Positions 51,881-60,935 of a stretch of DNA of 64,000 bases are shown here, piece after piece. The notes under the pieces were generated by a model. The model was given only the letters and a program-made list of their open reading frames with translations. It had not been told where the DNA came from and did no database searches. A program made the translations under genes and the position numbers. The DNA lies in assembly GCA_030447725.1 (NCBI GenBank), contig JAUJOQ010000003.1, forward strand, positions 233,508 through 297,507, in the 5' to 3' direction. The number at the start of each line of letters is the position of its first letter. The first letter of the stretch is position 1. The stretch is from Thermoleophilaceae bacterium (lineage in GTDB: Bacteria; Actinomycetota; Thermoleophilia; Solirubrobacterales; Thermoleophilaceae).

Positions 51881-52801
51881 TTGGTCGGCCACTTCGACAA
51901 CCCACTCCTGCGGCGGCCGCCGGTCGAGGCGCTCGATTGGGTCGCCGAGTCGGTCGGCCCGGGCGCTGAGGTCGTTTGCGTCCGCCGGTTGACCGAAGGC
52001 CGTTCGCATGCGAATCACGTGGTGGTGGTTCGGGACCCGGGCGGCGGTGAGCAGAAGCTCGTCCTGCGCCGCTGGGCGAGGCCAGAGTGGAAGTCAGAGG
52101 ATCCCGACTTCACACCAGAGCGCGAGACCGTCGCCCTCGAGCTGCTGGGACAGTCGTCCGTTGTGACTCCACGCGTGATCGACGTCGACGCGGACGGCTC
52201 TGCCTGCGACGTGCCCGCCCTGCTCACCGACAAGCTGCCGGGCGATCCGCCGGGGCAGCCGGGAGACATCGACGCTTTCGTCTCACAGCTCGCCGAGGCC
52301 CTGCCTGCGATCCATGCGATCGACGGCGAGGCGCGCACGCGGTTGCCCCCGTACAGGCGCTACTACGAGGATCTCACCGCCGCCGTTCCTCCGGCGTGGG
52401 CATGCAAGCCTGATCTGTGGAGGCGGGCCTCAGCGATGGCAGCCGGGGTCCCTCCGGCGGGCCGAGAGTGCTTCATCCACCGCGACTACCACCCGGGCAA
52501 CACGCTCTGGAGCGACGGTCGCCTGACGGCAGTGGTCGACTGGACCCAGGCGTCGTGGGGGCCCGCCGCCGTCGATACGGCGCATATGCGGTGGAACCTC
52601 GCCGTCGGGTACGGGCTGGATGTCGCCGATGGGTTTCTCGCCCACTACCGCCGTCTCTCATCCGACACGGAGACCGACCAGCGCTACTGGGATGTCGTCA
52701 CCCTCCTCGACGTGATTCCGGAGCTCGACCCCGACGATCTGCCGCCGACCTGGGAGCTCGATCGGTTCGAGCAGTACCTCAACAGCGTGCTCGAGCGATG
52801 A
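51881..52801 (+). CDS. APH-family phosphotransferase
   Basis: 306 residues from TTG 51881; no ATG or GTG is available before the domain. APH/ACAD10-like kinase fold: RRLTEGRSHANHVVVVRD (nucleotide lobe), catalytic loop CFIHRDYHPGNTLW and metal motif AVVDWTQASWGP followed by DTAHMRWNLAV. Substrate unknown. The start codon is uncertain. Overlaps the following broken APH-like gene (ATGA), suggesting a former operon. Confidence 0.82.
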   Translation: MVGHFDNPLLRRPPVEALDWVAESVGPGAEVVCVRRLTEGRSHANHVVVVRDPGGGEQKLVLRRWARPEWKSEDPDFTPERETVALELLGQSSVVTPRVIDVDADGSACDVPALLTDKLPGDPPGQPGDIDAFVSQLAEALPAIHAIDGEARTRLPPYRRYYEDLTAAVPPAWACKPDLWRRASAMAAGVPPAGRECFIHRDYHPGNTLWSDGRLTAVVDWTQASWGPAAVDTAHMRWNLAVGYGLDVADGFLAHYRRLSSDTETDQRYWDVVTLLDVIPELDPDDLPPTWELDRFEQYLNSVLER

Positions 52802-53345
52802 GCGCCGAGCGCAGGCGCGTCGATCGCGCCGTCGAGGCGGCCGTCGCCGTCGCGGCGGCCTGCGGCGTCGTGGCCACCAGACCGCGCGTGCAGCATCACT
52901 CGAACAACGTCGTGCTACTGCGCGAACGGCGCGGACGGCGAGCTGGACGGCCGCGCGGCGGGGGGGCAGCCTCGCCGCGCTGCACGGTGCGCTCGACGGC
53001 TACCCCGGCGAGCTGCCCCCGTTCACCGCTCAGGTCGAGGGCGTGGGCGCCATCCTCGCCCACGCGCCGCTGCCCACACTGCCTCGCGCCGGTCGTACGT
53101 TCCTGGCGGACTTGCACGAGGCTCGGCGCGACGCTCGCCGCAAACGCCTGTCAGCGCCCGCCCGCTGCACGGCGATGTCCATCTCGGCAATCTCCTCGCC
53201 GCCGACGGTGGTCTGCGCTGGATCGACTTCGAGGCCGCCTGCACCGGGCCCCTCGAGTGGGACTTGACCGGTCTTCCCGGCGAGGCCCTCGAGGCCTGCC
53301 CTCGGGCCGACCGGAGCTTGTCACCTCGATCGACTTCGCTGCCGG
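52798..53345 (+). pseudogene. Broken APH-family phosphotransferase
   Basis: Three reading frames together encode an APH-like protein. From 52798: MSAERRRVDRAVEAAVAVAA to HHSNNVVLLRER. In a second frame near 52965-53120: SLAALHGALDGYPGELPPF and FLADLHEA. In a third from about 53163: LHGDVHLGNLLAADGG and WIDFEAACTGPLEWDL. At least two frameshifts and a loss of part of the N-lobe are evident. It cannot make a working kinase. Confidence 0.8.
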
Positions 53346-53366
53346 CACCGTTGACATGCTGAACGT

Positions 53367-54206
53367 ATGGGCAAGCTGAAGGTTGTCGTCACGCGTGATC
53401 CCCGGATGTTCGCTCGGCATGCCGGCGGGTTCCTGACGAGCCGGCCGGTCGAGCACAACGTGCTCGCGACGGTGCTGGCAACGCTCGAGCGAAGCGAGGG
53501 GGAGTCCGGCCCTCTGTTTGCGTGGGTGGAGTCCGGTGAGCACGGCGAGGTGTCGGCGGCGCTGCGCACGCCTCCACGCTGCTTGCTGGCCTCGACGATG
53601 TCCGCGCGATCGGCTCAGGCGCTCATGAAGCTGCTCGCGGTGGATCCGCAGTTGCCCGGCGTCAACGGCCCACAGCCGGCCGCGTCCTATCTCGCAGCGG
53701 CATGGCGCCATTGCACCGGTGGCGTCGTGGAGCCCGACATGAGCCAAGGCGTCTATCGGCTCTCTCACATGAACGAGCCACGGCATCAGCCGGGCGGCCA
53801 TGCGCGCCCTGCCCGCCGGGACGATCGAGACCTGCTCGTCGAATGGTACGGCGCCTTCCAACACAAAGTAGGCGACCGGGGACGGGATCTCGAGTCTCAC
53901 GTCGATCGCCGCCTGGACAATGGCGAGCTCCTGGTGTGGGAGGACGGGCGCGTCGTCTGCCTGGTGGGAGCGTTCCCCCCGGTCGCGCGCGTTGTCCGCC
54001 TGGCGCCTGTCTATACGCCGGTCGATTCGCGTCGCCACGGCTATGCCGGCGCGCTCGTGGCGGAGGTGAGCCGCCGGGCCCTCGCCACCGACGCGGAGGA
54101 GTGCATGCTCTACACCGATCTCTCCAACCCGACCTCGAACAGCATCTACCAGTCGGTTGGCTACCGCCGCTCCAGCGACGCCCGGCAGTATTTCTTCCGC
54201 CGCTGA
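53367..54206 (+). CDS. GNAT-family N-acetyltransferase
   Basis: 279 residues. The C-terminal half (from about 145) is a GNAT fold: NGELLVWEDGRVVCLVGAFPP, VYTPVDSRRHGYAGALVAEVSRRAL with the acetyl-CoA loop RRHGYAGAL, and ECMLYTDLSNPTSNSIYQSVGYRR. The N-terminal half has a second, degenerate-looking lobe typical of two-domain GNATs with an FR47-like domain. Substrate unknown. Confidence 0.85.
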   Translation: MGKLKVVVTRDPRMFARHAGGFLTSRPVEHNVLATVLATLERSEGESGPLFAWVESGEHGEVSAALRTPPRCLLASTMSARSAQALMKLLAVDPQLPGVNGPQPAASYLAAAWRHCTGGVVEPDMSQGVYRLSHMNEPRHQPGGHARPARRDDRDLLVEWYGAFQHKVGDRGRDLESHVDRRLDNGELLVWEDGRVVCLVGAFPPVARVVRLAPVYTPVDSRRHGYAGALVAEVSRRALATDAEECMLYTDLSNPTSNSIYQSVGYRRSSDARQYFFRR

Positions 54207-54250
54207 GTCGAAGCCTCGACAGCGTTGCGGGGCTCAAGCCGAACGCGAAC

Positions 54251-54256
54251 TACACT
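54251..54256 (+). promoter_or_regulatory. Leaderless -10 box of methyltransferase gene
   Basis: TACACT ending 6 nt before ATG 54263. Confidence 0.55.
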
Positions 54257-54262
54257 CGCTCG

Positions 54263-55045
54263 ATGTCGTCGCCGGACGACACCCGACGCGGAGGCCCGTT
54301 TCGGGAAAAACGCGTCGTTGCACCGATCGACCTGAGCGAGGCCTGGGAGGCGAATGCCTCGGACTTCACCGCGTGGGCGCGGGCGCCGATGCACGACAGC
54401 TACGGGCGCTTTCACCGCGATCAGTTCCTGGAGAGCGTCTCGCCGCCCGGGAGGCTGACGCTAGACATCGGCTGCGGGGAGGGCCGCCTCTCGCGCGACC
54501 TCAAGGCGCTCGGCCACACCGTCGTCGGGATCGACTCCTCACCCTCGATGGTCCGGAACGCGCGAGAGGCCGACGCCTCGATCGAGGTCCACCTGGCCGA
54601 CGCCGCGAGCCTTCCGTTCGCGGACGGGGTCGCCGATCTCGCGATTGCGTTCATGTCGCTGCAGGACATGGACGACATGCCGGCTGCGATCGCGGAGGCC
54701 GCGCGTGTGGTGGAGCCCGGCGGGCGCCTCTGCCTGGCGATCGTGCATCCACTCAACTCGGCCGGGGTGTTCGCCGGCGAAGAGGCCGACAGCCCGTTCG
54801 TCATCTCGGGCTCCTACTTGGAGCATTTCCGCTATGAGGACTACCTGGAGCGCGACGGCCTCGCCGTGACCTTGGCCAGCGAGCACCGGCCGCTCGAGGC
54901 CTACTTCGAGGCGCTCGCAGCCGCGGGGTTCCTGGTCGAGCGCCTGCGCGAGCCCGCCCTACCCGACGCGGCTATCCGGCGGCCGCGACGACGCCGCTGG
55001 CAGCGCGTCCCGCTGTTCCTGCATCTCCGGGCCGTTCTCTCGTAG
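54263..55045 (+). CDS. SAM-dependent class I methyltransferase
   Basis: 260 residues. The SAM site is LDIGCGEGRLSRDLKALGHTVVGIDSS, followed by the motif II region DLAIAFMSLQDMDD and motif III VEPGGRLCLAIVHP. The pattern is of the UbiE/Methyltransf_11 type. A basic tail (RRPRRRRWQR) ends the protein. Substrate unknown. The 293 bp to gatC contain no gene I can support; a small inverted repeat (GGGTC/GACCC near 55123-55138) is the only visible feature. Confidence 0.88.
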   Translation: MSSPDDTRRGGPFREKRVVAPIDLSEAWEANASDFTAWARAPMHDSYGRFHRDQFLESVSPPGRLTLDIGCGEGRLSRDLKALGHTVVGIDSSPSMVRNAREADASIEVHLADAASLPFADGVADLAIAFMSLQDMDDMPAAIAEAARVVEPGGRLCLAIVHPLNSAGVFAGEEADSPFVISGSYLEHFRYEDYLERDGLAVTLASEHRPLEAYFEALAAAGFLVERLREPALPDAAIRRPRRRRWQRVPLFLHLRAVLS

Positions 55046-55325
55046 GAGGTACGGCACAGGCGGCGCGAGCCCTCCACCGAGAACCGCCTCGGACTGGCGG
55101 CGTGGCCTCCTTTTCGCCACCCGTCCCATCTAGGGGTCGTCCTAGGACCCTGGATTGGAACAGAACCGCTCCGCGCCCACGGGCACCCTGGCGCAGACGC
55201 GGCCGCGGACCAACCGCACGACCCTTCCGGCGTGAAGGCGATCGCGACGCGCCCTCGAAGAGCCGGACCGCAGACACGACCCGTGGCCGCAACGCCGCGG
55301 GCGCCGCCCGATCCAGTCCTCCACC

Positions 55326-55331
55326 TAGAAT
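55326..55331 (+). promoter_or_regulatory. Leaderless -10 box of gatCAB
   Basis: TAGAAT ending 7 nt before GTG 55339. Confidence 0.55.
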
Positions 55332-55338
55332 CGCCCGC

Positions 55339-55623
55339 GTGATCGATCGCGACCAGGTGCTGCACGTGGCCCGCCTCGCGCGCCTGCGCCTCACCGATGA
55401 GGAGGTCGAGCGCATGACGGGGGAGCTTTCCACCATTCTCGACCACATCGAGAAGATCTCCGAGCTCGACCTGGACGACGTGGCGCCGACATCGCATGTG
55501 GTCGCGATGGAGAACGTGCTGCGGCCCGACGAGCCGCGCCCAAGCCTTCCCCGCGAGGGCGCGCTCGGGCAGGCGCCCGATACCGACGGCGTGGGCTTCC
55601 GGGTCCCCAGTCCCGGCGCATGA
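55339..55623 (+). CDS. gatC: Asp/Glu-tRNA amidotransferase subunit C
   Basis: 94 residues. The stabilising belt subunit of GatCAB: VLHVARLARLRLTDEEVERMTGELSTILDHIEKISELD and the C-terminal RPDEPRPSLPREGAL are characteristic. GTG 55339 follows a TAGAAT box by 7 nt. The stop overlaps gatA (ATGA). Confidence 0.95.
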   Translation: MIDRDQVLHVARLARLRLTDEEVERMTGELSTILDHIEKISELDLDDVAPTSHVVAMENVLRPDEPRPSLPREGALGQAPDTDGVGFRVPSPGA

Positions 55624-57038
55624 CGGGCGATTTGCTCGATCTGACCGCGGCGCAGGCCGGGCAACGGGTGCGCGCCGGCGAGCTGTCGGCCTCCGACCTG
55701 TTCGAGGCCTGGCGCGAGCGGGCCGCCACCGACAGCCTCAACGCCTACCGCTGGGTGGCGGACGCCCCACCGCCCGAGATCGCAGCCGGCGCTCCCCTCG
55801 GCGGCGTCCCGGTGGCGATCAAGGACCTGTTCTGCACCGAGGGGGTGCCGAGCGCGGCCGGCTCACGCATCCTGGAGGGCTACCTGCCTCCCTACACCGC
55901 CACCGCCGTCGAGCAACTGGCGCAAGCGGGCGCCCCGATGCTCGGCAAGACCAACATGGACGAGTTCGCGATGGGCTCGTCGAACGAGAACTCCGGCTTC
56001 GGGCCGGTCATGAACCCGTGGGACGAGAGTCGGGTGCCGGGCGGCTCCAGCGGGGGGTCGGCGGCCGCGGTGGCCGCGGGCCTGGCACCGTGGGCGATCG
56101 GCACCGACACCGGCGGGTCGATACGCCAGCCGGCCGCGCTGTGCGGGATCGTCGGCCTCAAGCCGACCTACGGGTCGATCTCGCGCTACGGGATGATCGC
56201 GTTCGCCTCCTCGCTGGACCAGGCGGGACCGCTGACGCGCGACGTGACCGACTGCGCCCTGCTGTTCCGGCACATGGTGGGTCGCGACCCGCTGGACTCG
56301 ACCTCCACCGGCTTGCCCGAGGAGGTGCGCCTCCCGGACCAGGAGCGCCTCGACGGCCTGCGCTTCGGCGTGCCGCCCGAGCTCACGCGCGGAGGCGTGG
56401 ACCCCGGGGTGGCCGCCGTGTTCGAGCAGAGCCTGCGCCACATAGAGGAGCTGGGCGGCACACTCGAGGAGGTCTCACTGCCGCACTCCGATCAGGGCAT
56501 CTCCGCCTACTACGTGATCGCGCCGGCGGAGGCAAGCGCCAACCTGGCACGCTTCGACGGGGTGCGCTACGGCCTGCGCGCCGAGGCCGGCGACCTGGCA
56601 TCCATGTACGAGGACACACGCGAGCACGGCTTCGGTGATGAGGTCAAGCGGCGCATCATGCTCGGCACCTACGCGCTCTCATCGGGCTACTACGACGCCT
56701 ACTACGGTCGCGCCCAGCGCGTGCGCACGAAGATCGCGGAGGACTTCCGCTCCGCGTTCGAGCGAGTCGACCTGATCGTGACGCCCACCTCGCCCACGGT
56801 CGCCTTCGGCCTGGGCGAGCGCACCGACGACCCGCTCGCGATGTACCTGTCGGACTTCTGCACGGTGCCGATGCCGCTCGCGGGCATCCCGGCCATCTCC
56901 ATCCCGGGCGGACTCTCTGATGAGCTGCCGGTGGGGATCCAGCTGGCCGGGCCGGCTTTCAGCGAGAACCGCATCCTCGAAGCGGCGTACGCACTCGAGC
57001 AGGCCATCGGGTTCGATGGGAGCGGCGCCCGTGGCTGA
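55620..57038 (+). CDS. gatA: Asp/Glu-tRNA amidotransferase subunit A
   Basis: 472-residue amidase-signature enzyme that releases ammonia from Gln for tRNA-bound Glu or Asp. The Lys of VAIKDLF, the cis-Ser of GGSSGGSAAAVAAG and the Ser nucleophile of TDTGGSIRQPAALCG form the Ser-cisSer-Lys triad. All appear intact. Length is usual for the family. Overlaps gatC and gatB. Confidence 0.96.
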   Translation: MTGDLLDLTAAQAGQRVRAGELSASDLFEAWRERAATDSLNAYRWVADAPPPEIAAGAPLGGVPVAIKDLFCTEGVPSAAGSRILEGYLPPYTATAVEQLAQAGAPMLGKTNMDEFAMGSSNENSGFGPVMNPWDESRVPGGSSGGSAAAVAAGLAPWAIGTDTGGSIRQPAALCGIVGLKPTYGSISRYGMIAFASSLDQAGPLTRDVTDCALLFRHMVGRDPLDSTSTGLPEEVRLPDQERLDGLRFGVPPELTRGGVDPGVAAVFEQSLRHIEELGGTLEEVSLPHSDQGISAYYVIAPAEASANLARFDGVRYGLRAEAGDLASMYEDTREHGFGDEVKRRIMLGTYALSSGYYDAYYGRAQRVRTKIAEDFRSAFERVDLIVTPTSPTVAFGLGERTDDPLAMYLSDFCTVPMPLAGIPAISIPGGLSDELPVGIQLAGPAFSENRILEAAYALEQAIGFDGSGARG

Positions 57039-58467
57039 CGCACTGGCCGAGCGCGCGTACGAGCCGGTCATCGGGCTCGAGATCCATGTGCAGCTGTCCA
57101 CCCGCACGAAGATGTTCTGCGGCTGCGAGCTGTCCTTCGGCGAGCAGCCCAATACGCGAACCTGCCCGGTGTGCCTGGGGTTGCCCGGCACCCTCCCGGT
57201 TACCAACGCCGAAGCGGTGCACTTCGGGCTGATGATCGGGATGGCGCTCGGCTGCGAGCCGGCGCCGCGCTCGATCTTTCACCGCAAGAACTACTTCTAT
57301 CCGGACCTGCCCAAGGGCTACCAGATCTCCCAGTACGACATCCCGCTTGCGCGCGACGGCCGCCTCGGCGACATCCGCATCCACCGGGTACACCTCGAGG
57401 AGGACGCCGCCAAGCTCGTGCACGCCGGGGCGTCGGGGCGCATCCACGGGGCCGAGGCCAGCGCGGTGGACTTCAACCGCGGCGGCACGCCGCTGGTGGA
57501 GATCGTGACCGAGCCCGACGTGCGCTCCGCCGCCCAGGCCGCGGAGTGGCTTCGCCTTCTGCGGGTGACGCTGCGCCAGCTCGGGGTCTCCGATGTGAAC
57601 ATGGAGGAGGGCTCGCTGCGCTGTGACGCCAACGTGTCCATCCGCCCGGCCGGCGAGGCCACGCTTGGCACGAAGACCGAGCTCAAGAACATGAACTCGT
57701 TCCGGTTTCTCGAACGGGGCGTGAACGCGGAGGTCGCGCGCCAGGAGGAGCTGCTGCGAGAGGGGGGCGCCGTGACCCAGGAGACGCTGCACTTCGACCC
57801 CCGAACCGGCGCGCTCAGCCCGCTGCGCTCCAAGGAGGAGGCGCACGACTACCGCTACTTCCCCGAGCCGGACCTGGTGCCGATCGCGCCGACGGAGGAG
57901 ATGCTCGAGCGCGCCCGCTCGGCGCTGCCAGAGCTTCCGGCCCAGCGGGCCGAGCGCCTCGAGAGCGACATGGGGCTGGTCCCGGACACGGCCCGCCTGC
58001 TGGCGTTTCGATCAGACCTCGGCGACTTCTTCGAGCGGGCGGCCGCGGCCCGCGTGGGGGACGACTCGAAGGCGATCGCCAACTGGATAGTGGGAGAGCT
58101 GGTGGCCAACATCGGCGACGCCGATCCGGCCGACACGAAGCTGGAGCCTGAGTCGCTGGCTGCGCTGGTGGGGATGGTGAGAGAGGGAACGGTGGCCGGC
58201 TCGGCGGCCAAGGATGTGCTCACCACCTTGGTCGCCGAGGGCGGAGATCCCGCCGAGATCGTGGAGGCCGAGAACCTGGGCGCCGCCGGCGGCGACGAGC
58301 TGGCGCGGGTCGTGGACCAGGCGATGGCCGACCAGGCAGACGCCGTGGAGAAGATCCGCGCCGGCAACGACAAGGCGACCGGAGCCGTCATGGGCGCCGT
58401 GATGCGCGCCACGGAGGGCCGCGCCGACGGCGCCGAGGTGCAGCGCCTGATCCGCGAGCGCCTATAG
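57031..58467 (+). CDS. gatB: Asp/Glu-tRNA amidotransferase subunit B
   Basis: 478 residues. Kinase-transamidase subunit: YEPVIGLEIHVQLSTRTKMFC, zinc cysteines C-x-C and CPVCLGLPGTLPV, FHRKNYFYPDLPKGYQISQYD and the C-terminal YqeY-like tail domain. GTG 57031 is preferred because GGGAG lies 8 nt upstream; ATG 57016 would add five residues. With gltX in this window, the indirect Gln-tRNA route is likely. Confidence 0.95.
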   Translation: MADALAERAYEPVIGLEIHVQLSTRTKMFCGCELSFGEQPNTRTCPVCLGLPGTLPVTNAEAVHFGLMIGMALGCEPAPRSIFHRKNYFYPDLPKGYQISQYDIPLARDGRLGDIRIHRVHLEEDAAKLVHAGASGRIHGAEASAVDFNRGGTPLVEIVTEPDVRSAAQAAEWLRLLRVTLRQLGVSDVNMEEGSLRCDANVSIRPAGEATLGTKTELKNMNSFRFLERGVNAEVARQEELLREGGAVTQETLHFDPRTGALSPLRSKEEAHDYRYFPEPDLVPIAPTEEMLERARSALPELPAQRAERLESDMGLVPDTARLLAFRSDLGDFFERAAAARVGDDSKAIANWIVGELVANIGDADPADTKLEPESLAALVGMVREGTVAGSAAKDVLTTLVAEGGDPAEIVEAENLGAAGGDELARVVDQAMADQADAVEKIRAGNDKATGAVMGAVMRATEGRADGAEVQRLIRERL

Positions 58468-58550
58468 ACACGCGATCTCGCAACGCCGGATCCGCCCACG
58501 GCCTGCGTGCGTACCATGCAAGGACAGGCTCACTCGAGGGAAGGAATGGC

Positions 58551-58775
58551 ATGTCCAGGTTGATCCGGATGGATGCGAGCGGGCACTCCACGCTCGCCGA
58601 GTGGACACAGGAGGACCAGGCCGGCTTCGACGCCGCCGTGCGCGAGTTCCGCGCGGCGCTCGACGAGGGCTGCATCGCGGTGCTCAATCAGGGCGAGGGT
58701 CAGGCCCGCCAGCTCCGCGAACTGCCCCGCGACGCCGGGCTGGTGATCATGCGGCGCCCGATCGCCGGCGGGTAG
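58551..58775 (+). CDS. Small soluble protein of unknown function
   Basis: 74 residues. AAGGA lies 7-8 nt before ATG 58551. The sequence reads SGHSTLAEWTQEDQAGFDAAVREFRAALDEGCIAV and ends with a conserved-looking MRRPIAGG. It resembles a short alpha/beta protein; no family name is known to me. It ends 4 nt before the next gene and is probably co-transcribed with it. Confidence 0.6.
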   Translation: MSRLIRMDASGHSTLAEWTQEDQAGFDAAVREFRAALDEGCIAVLNQGEGQARQLRELPRDAGLVIMRRPIAGG

Positions 58776-58779
58776 CGCC

Positions 58780-59418
58780 GTGGCGGCGGAGGCGCTCGCC
58801 GAGCTGGGCACAGTTCCGTGGCGCCAGCCCACCGACGAGCGCTTCCTGCGCCGATACGCCCGCATCTGGCTGTGCTGGACGGTGGCATACACCGTCCCGT
58901 TCGCCGCCGCGGCGATCGGCCTCATGCTGCTGGAGCCGCTGGCCTTTCCCGTCGCTCTGGCCAGCCTGGCCCACGCTTGGATAATTCCCGAGCTGTACGC
59001 CTTCCGCGGCGCCAGCGTGCTGAGGCCCAAGGGGCCGCGCAACGAGCACAGCGAGCCGGTGGCCCAGGGTCTGCTCGGCGACCTCCTCGATCACGAGTCT
59101 CGCGAGCGACAGCGCCGGACCGGCCTGGCGATGGAGCACGGCGGCATGGGTGTGTGGCTGGTGGGTGAGGCGGGAGCCGTGCTCTTGGCGCCCGGGGGCC
59201 ATAGAGCACATTGCTTCTGCGTCCGGACGACCGACCGCGAGCTCCCGCCGTCCGACCGTGTCGCTCACCTCCTGCTGGCGCTGCGCACCGATGAGCAGGG
59301 TTTCGCGACGGTCGCCAACCATGCCTTCTGCGGCGCGCCGTGGCGGGTCCGGCGCAGGCTGCCGGAGGGCATGCGCCCCGCGATCGACGCAGCCCGGGCG
59401 GCGGCCCTCGCCGCCTGA
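58780..59418 (+). CDS. Membrane-associated protein of unknown function
   Basis: 212 residues from GTG 58780. Two adjacent hydrophobic helices (residues 29-65, WTVAYTVPFAAAAIGLMLL and AFPVALASLAHAWII) are followed by a soluble C-terminal half with conserved-looking stretches RNEHSEPVAQGLLGDLLDHE and CFCVRTTDRELP. The family is not recognised. It follows the 74-residue gene by 4 nt. Confidence 0.65.
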   Translation: MAAEALAELGTVPWRQPTDERFLRRYARIWLCWTVAYTVPFAAAAIGLMLLEPLAFPVALASLAHAWIIPELYAFRGASVLRPKGPRNEHSEPVAQGLLGDLLDHESRERQRRTGLAMEHGGMGVWLVGEAGAVLLAPGGHRAHCFCVRTTDRELPPSDRVAHLLLALRTDEQGFATVANHAFCGAPWRVRRRLPEGMRPAIDAARAAALAA

Positions 59419-59436
59419 TCGCGCGCCGCTGGGGAG

Positions 59437-59442
59437 TAGCCT
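59437..59442 (+). promoter_or_regulatory. -10 box of NDH-2 remnant
   Basis: TAGCCT 10 nt before GTG 59453, probably the original promoter of the deleted NADH dehydrogenase gene. Confidence 0.35.
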
Positions 59443-59452
59443 CGCCCGCCGG

Positions 59453-59731
59453 GTGGCTTCGAACGTGGTGATAACGGGCGGCGGCTTCGGGGGGCTCTAT
59501 GCCGCCCGCAGGCTGGAACGCCTTCCCGCCTGGTTCGCGGCGCGCACCTACCACCTGGCCACCATGCCCGGGGTCGCCCGCCGCCTGCGCCTGAGCGCCG
59601 ATCGGACCGTCGGAGTGTTCTTCGGCCGTGCCTCCGCGGCCCTGGGGCAGCTGGGCCATCCCCCCGGCTTGGGCGACGAGCTGCGCGAGGAGCAGGTCGC
59701 GGCCCCGCCCGAGGAAGGCGAACCCGGATGA
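59453..59731 (+). pseudogene. Internally deleted type II NADH dehydrogenase
   Basis: 92 codons, still open. Residues 4-23 (NVVITGGGFGGLYAARRLER) are the N-terminal FAD loop of NDH-2. They join directly to LPAWFAARTYHLATMPGVARRLRLSADRTVGVFFGR, which is the membrane-anchoring C-terminus of the same family. About 300 residues with the NADH site and most of the FAD domain are missing, and the frame is kept. It cannot be an active dehydrogenase. Stop overlaps the next gene (ATGA). Confidence 0.75.
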
Positions 59732-60693
59732 CCGCCGAGCAGATACCGACAGCAGAGCTCGCCTTCCGAAAGGGCGGCCCGGATGACCTGCGCGCCGCCT
59801 TCACGGTGTCCGAGCTGGCGGTGCATGACACCGCCCTTCGCGCCGGGGTACTCGACACCGCGCCCCCTTCCGAGGCCCAGGTCGAGCATGACTGGCGGCG
59901 GCGCCGCGACCTGCTGGAGTTCACGGCGGCTCAGCCCGGCAGCGGCTTCTGGCTGTGCGAGTACGAGAGCGAGTTGGTGGGCTACGGGCGTGTGGCCCGC
60001 TTCGGCGAGATGGAGCAGCTGACCGAGTTGATGGTGCTCCCGCACCACCATCGCCAGGGCATCGGCCGGGCGTTGCTCCGGCGGCTGTGGGCCGGCGACC
60101 CGAGCCCGGACCTCGGTCGGGTCGTCGTCGCGGCCGGCGCCTCGGCCGACCTCACGCTCTACTCGGACTTCGGGGTGATGCCCATCACCGGCCACTGGCA
60201 CATGAGGGCCCGCCCGAAGGACTTCCTCGAGCGCCGCTCCCGTGAGATCGACACGGCAGAGCCCCCGGTCGTGGTGCTCGAGAGCGACGGCGCCGTGGGG
60301 GAATGGAAGCGCCTCGAGCCGCCCGCGATCGGCCACCGCCGACCGCGCCTGCACGAGTTCTTCGGCCGTACCCGCACCTGCCTCGCCACCATGGATCCCG
60401 GCGCGAGCGGCGCGACGGCGCTGTGCTGGATCGGCTCAGACGGCGAGATCGGCCCGGCGGTCGGGTCCACCCCCCAGGACCTGGTCCCTGTGGTCCTCCA
60501 GGCGCTCGACCGCGTGGCCAAGACCCGCGAGCCCGACAGCCTGTCGGTGTTCTGCGCCACCGACAGCTGGTGGCTGCTCCGGCGCCTGCGCAGCCTGGGA
60601 TTCCGGGTCTGGTGGCCCAGCTGGGTGATGTGCAGCGTGCCGCTGCCCGGGCTGGACCGCTACATGCCCACCAGGCCCCCGCACCTCCTCTAG
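59728..60693 (+). CDS. GNAT-family N-acetyltransferase (two-domain)
   Basis: 321 residues. The first half (1-160) is a GNAT fold with ESELVGYGRVARFGEMEQLTELMVLPHHHRQGIGRALLRRL, where HRQGIGRA is the acetyl-CoA loop. The second half (165-321) looks like a second GNAT-like lobe without a clear acetyl-CoA loop. Substrate unknown. ATG overlaps the NDH-2 remnant. Confidence 0.82.
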   Translation: MTAEQIPTAELAFRKGGPDDLRAAFTVSELAVHDTALRAGVLDTAPPSEAQVEHDWRRRRDLLEFTAAQPGSGFWLCEYESELVGYGRVARFGEMEQLTELMVLPHHHRQGIGRALLRRLWAGDPSPDLGRVVVAAGASADLTLYSDFGVMPITGHWHMRARPKDFLERRSREIDTAEPPVVVLESDGAVGEWKRLEPPAIGHRRPRLHEFFGRTRTCLATMDPGASGATALCWIGSDGEIGPAVGSTPQDLVPVVLQALDRVAKTREPDSLSVFCATDSWWLLRRLRSLGFRVWWPSWVMCSVPLPGLDRYMPTRPPHLL

Positions 60694-60739
60694 CTCGTCG
60701 TTCGCGTACCCCCCGGGGGCGGCGAACGGTCCCCGGAGC

Positions 60740-60745
60740 TACGCT
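60740..60745 (+). promoter_or_regulatory. Leaderless -10 box of small membrane-protein gene
   Basis: TACGCT ending 7 nt before ATG 60753. Confidence 0.5.
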
Positions 60746-60752
60746 TTGCACC

Positions 60753-60923
60753 ATGGGCGAGATTGCCACGCAGGCCGGTCGCAAGGCACTGGCCGTCGGC
60801 GTGCTCGTGGCCGCGGGCTACGTGCTGTTCAAGCTCGTGCTCGGCTTCGTGACCACGGTGGCCTGGATCGCGGTGATCGCGGTCGCCGTCGTCGCCGTCG
60901 TGTGGGCCTTGCGAGTCCTCTGA
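60753..60923 (+). CDS. Small two-helix membrane protein
   Basis: 56 residues from ATG 60753. Two hydrophobic helices (ALAVGVLVAAGYVLFKLVLGF and AWIAVIAVAVVAVVWAL). No known family. Supported by a TACGCT box 7 nt upstream and by the zinc-ribbon gene that follows 12 nt later. Confidence 0.6.
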   Translation: MGEIATQAGRKALAVGVLVAAGYVLFKLVLGFVTTVAWIAVIAVAVVAVVWALRVL

Positions 60924-60935
60924 GGGAGGAGCGGC

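Noticed and set aside
48623-53345. Aminoglycoside resistance island
   Set aside because: APH-fold kinases in soil actinobacteria mostly have unknown metabolite substrates. No resistance-specific motif or mobile element accompanies them.
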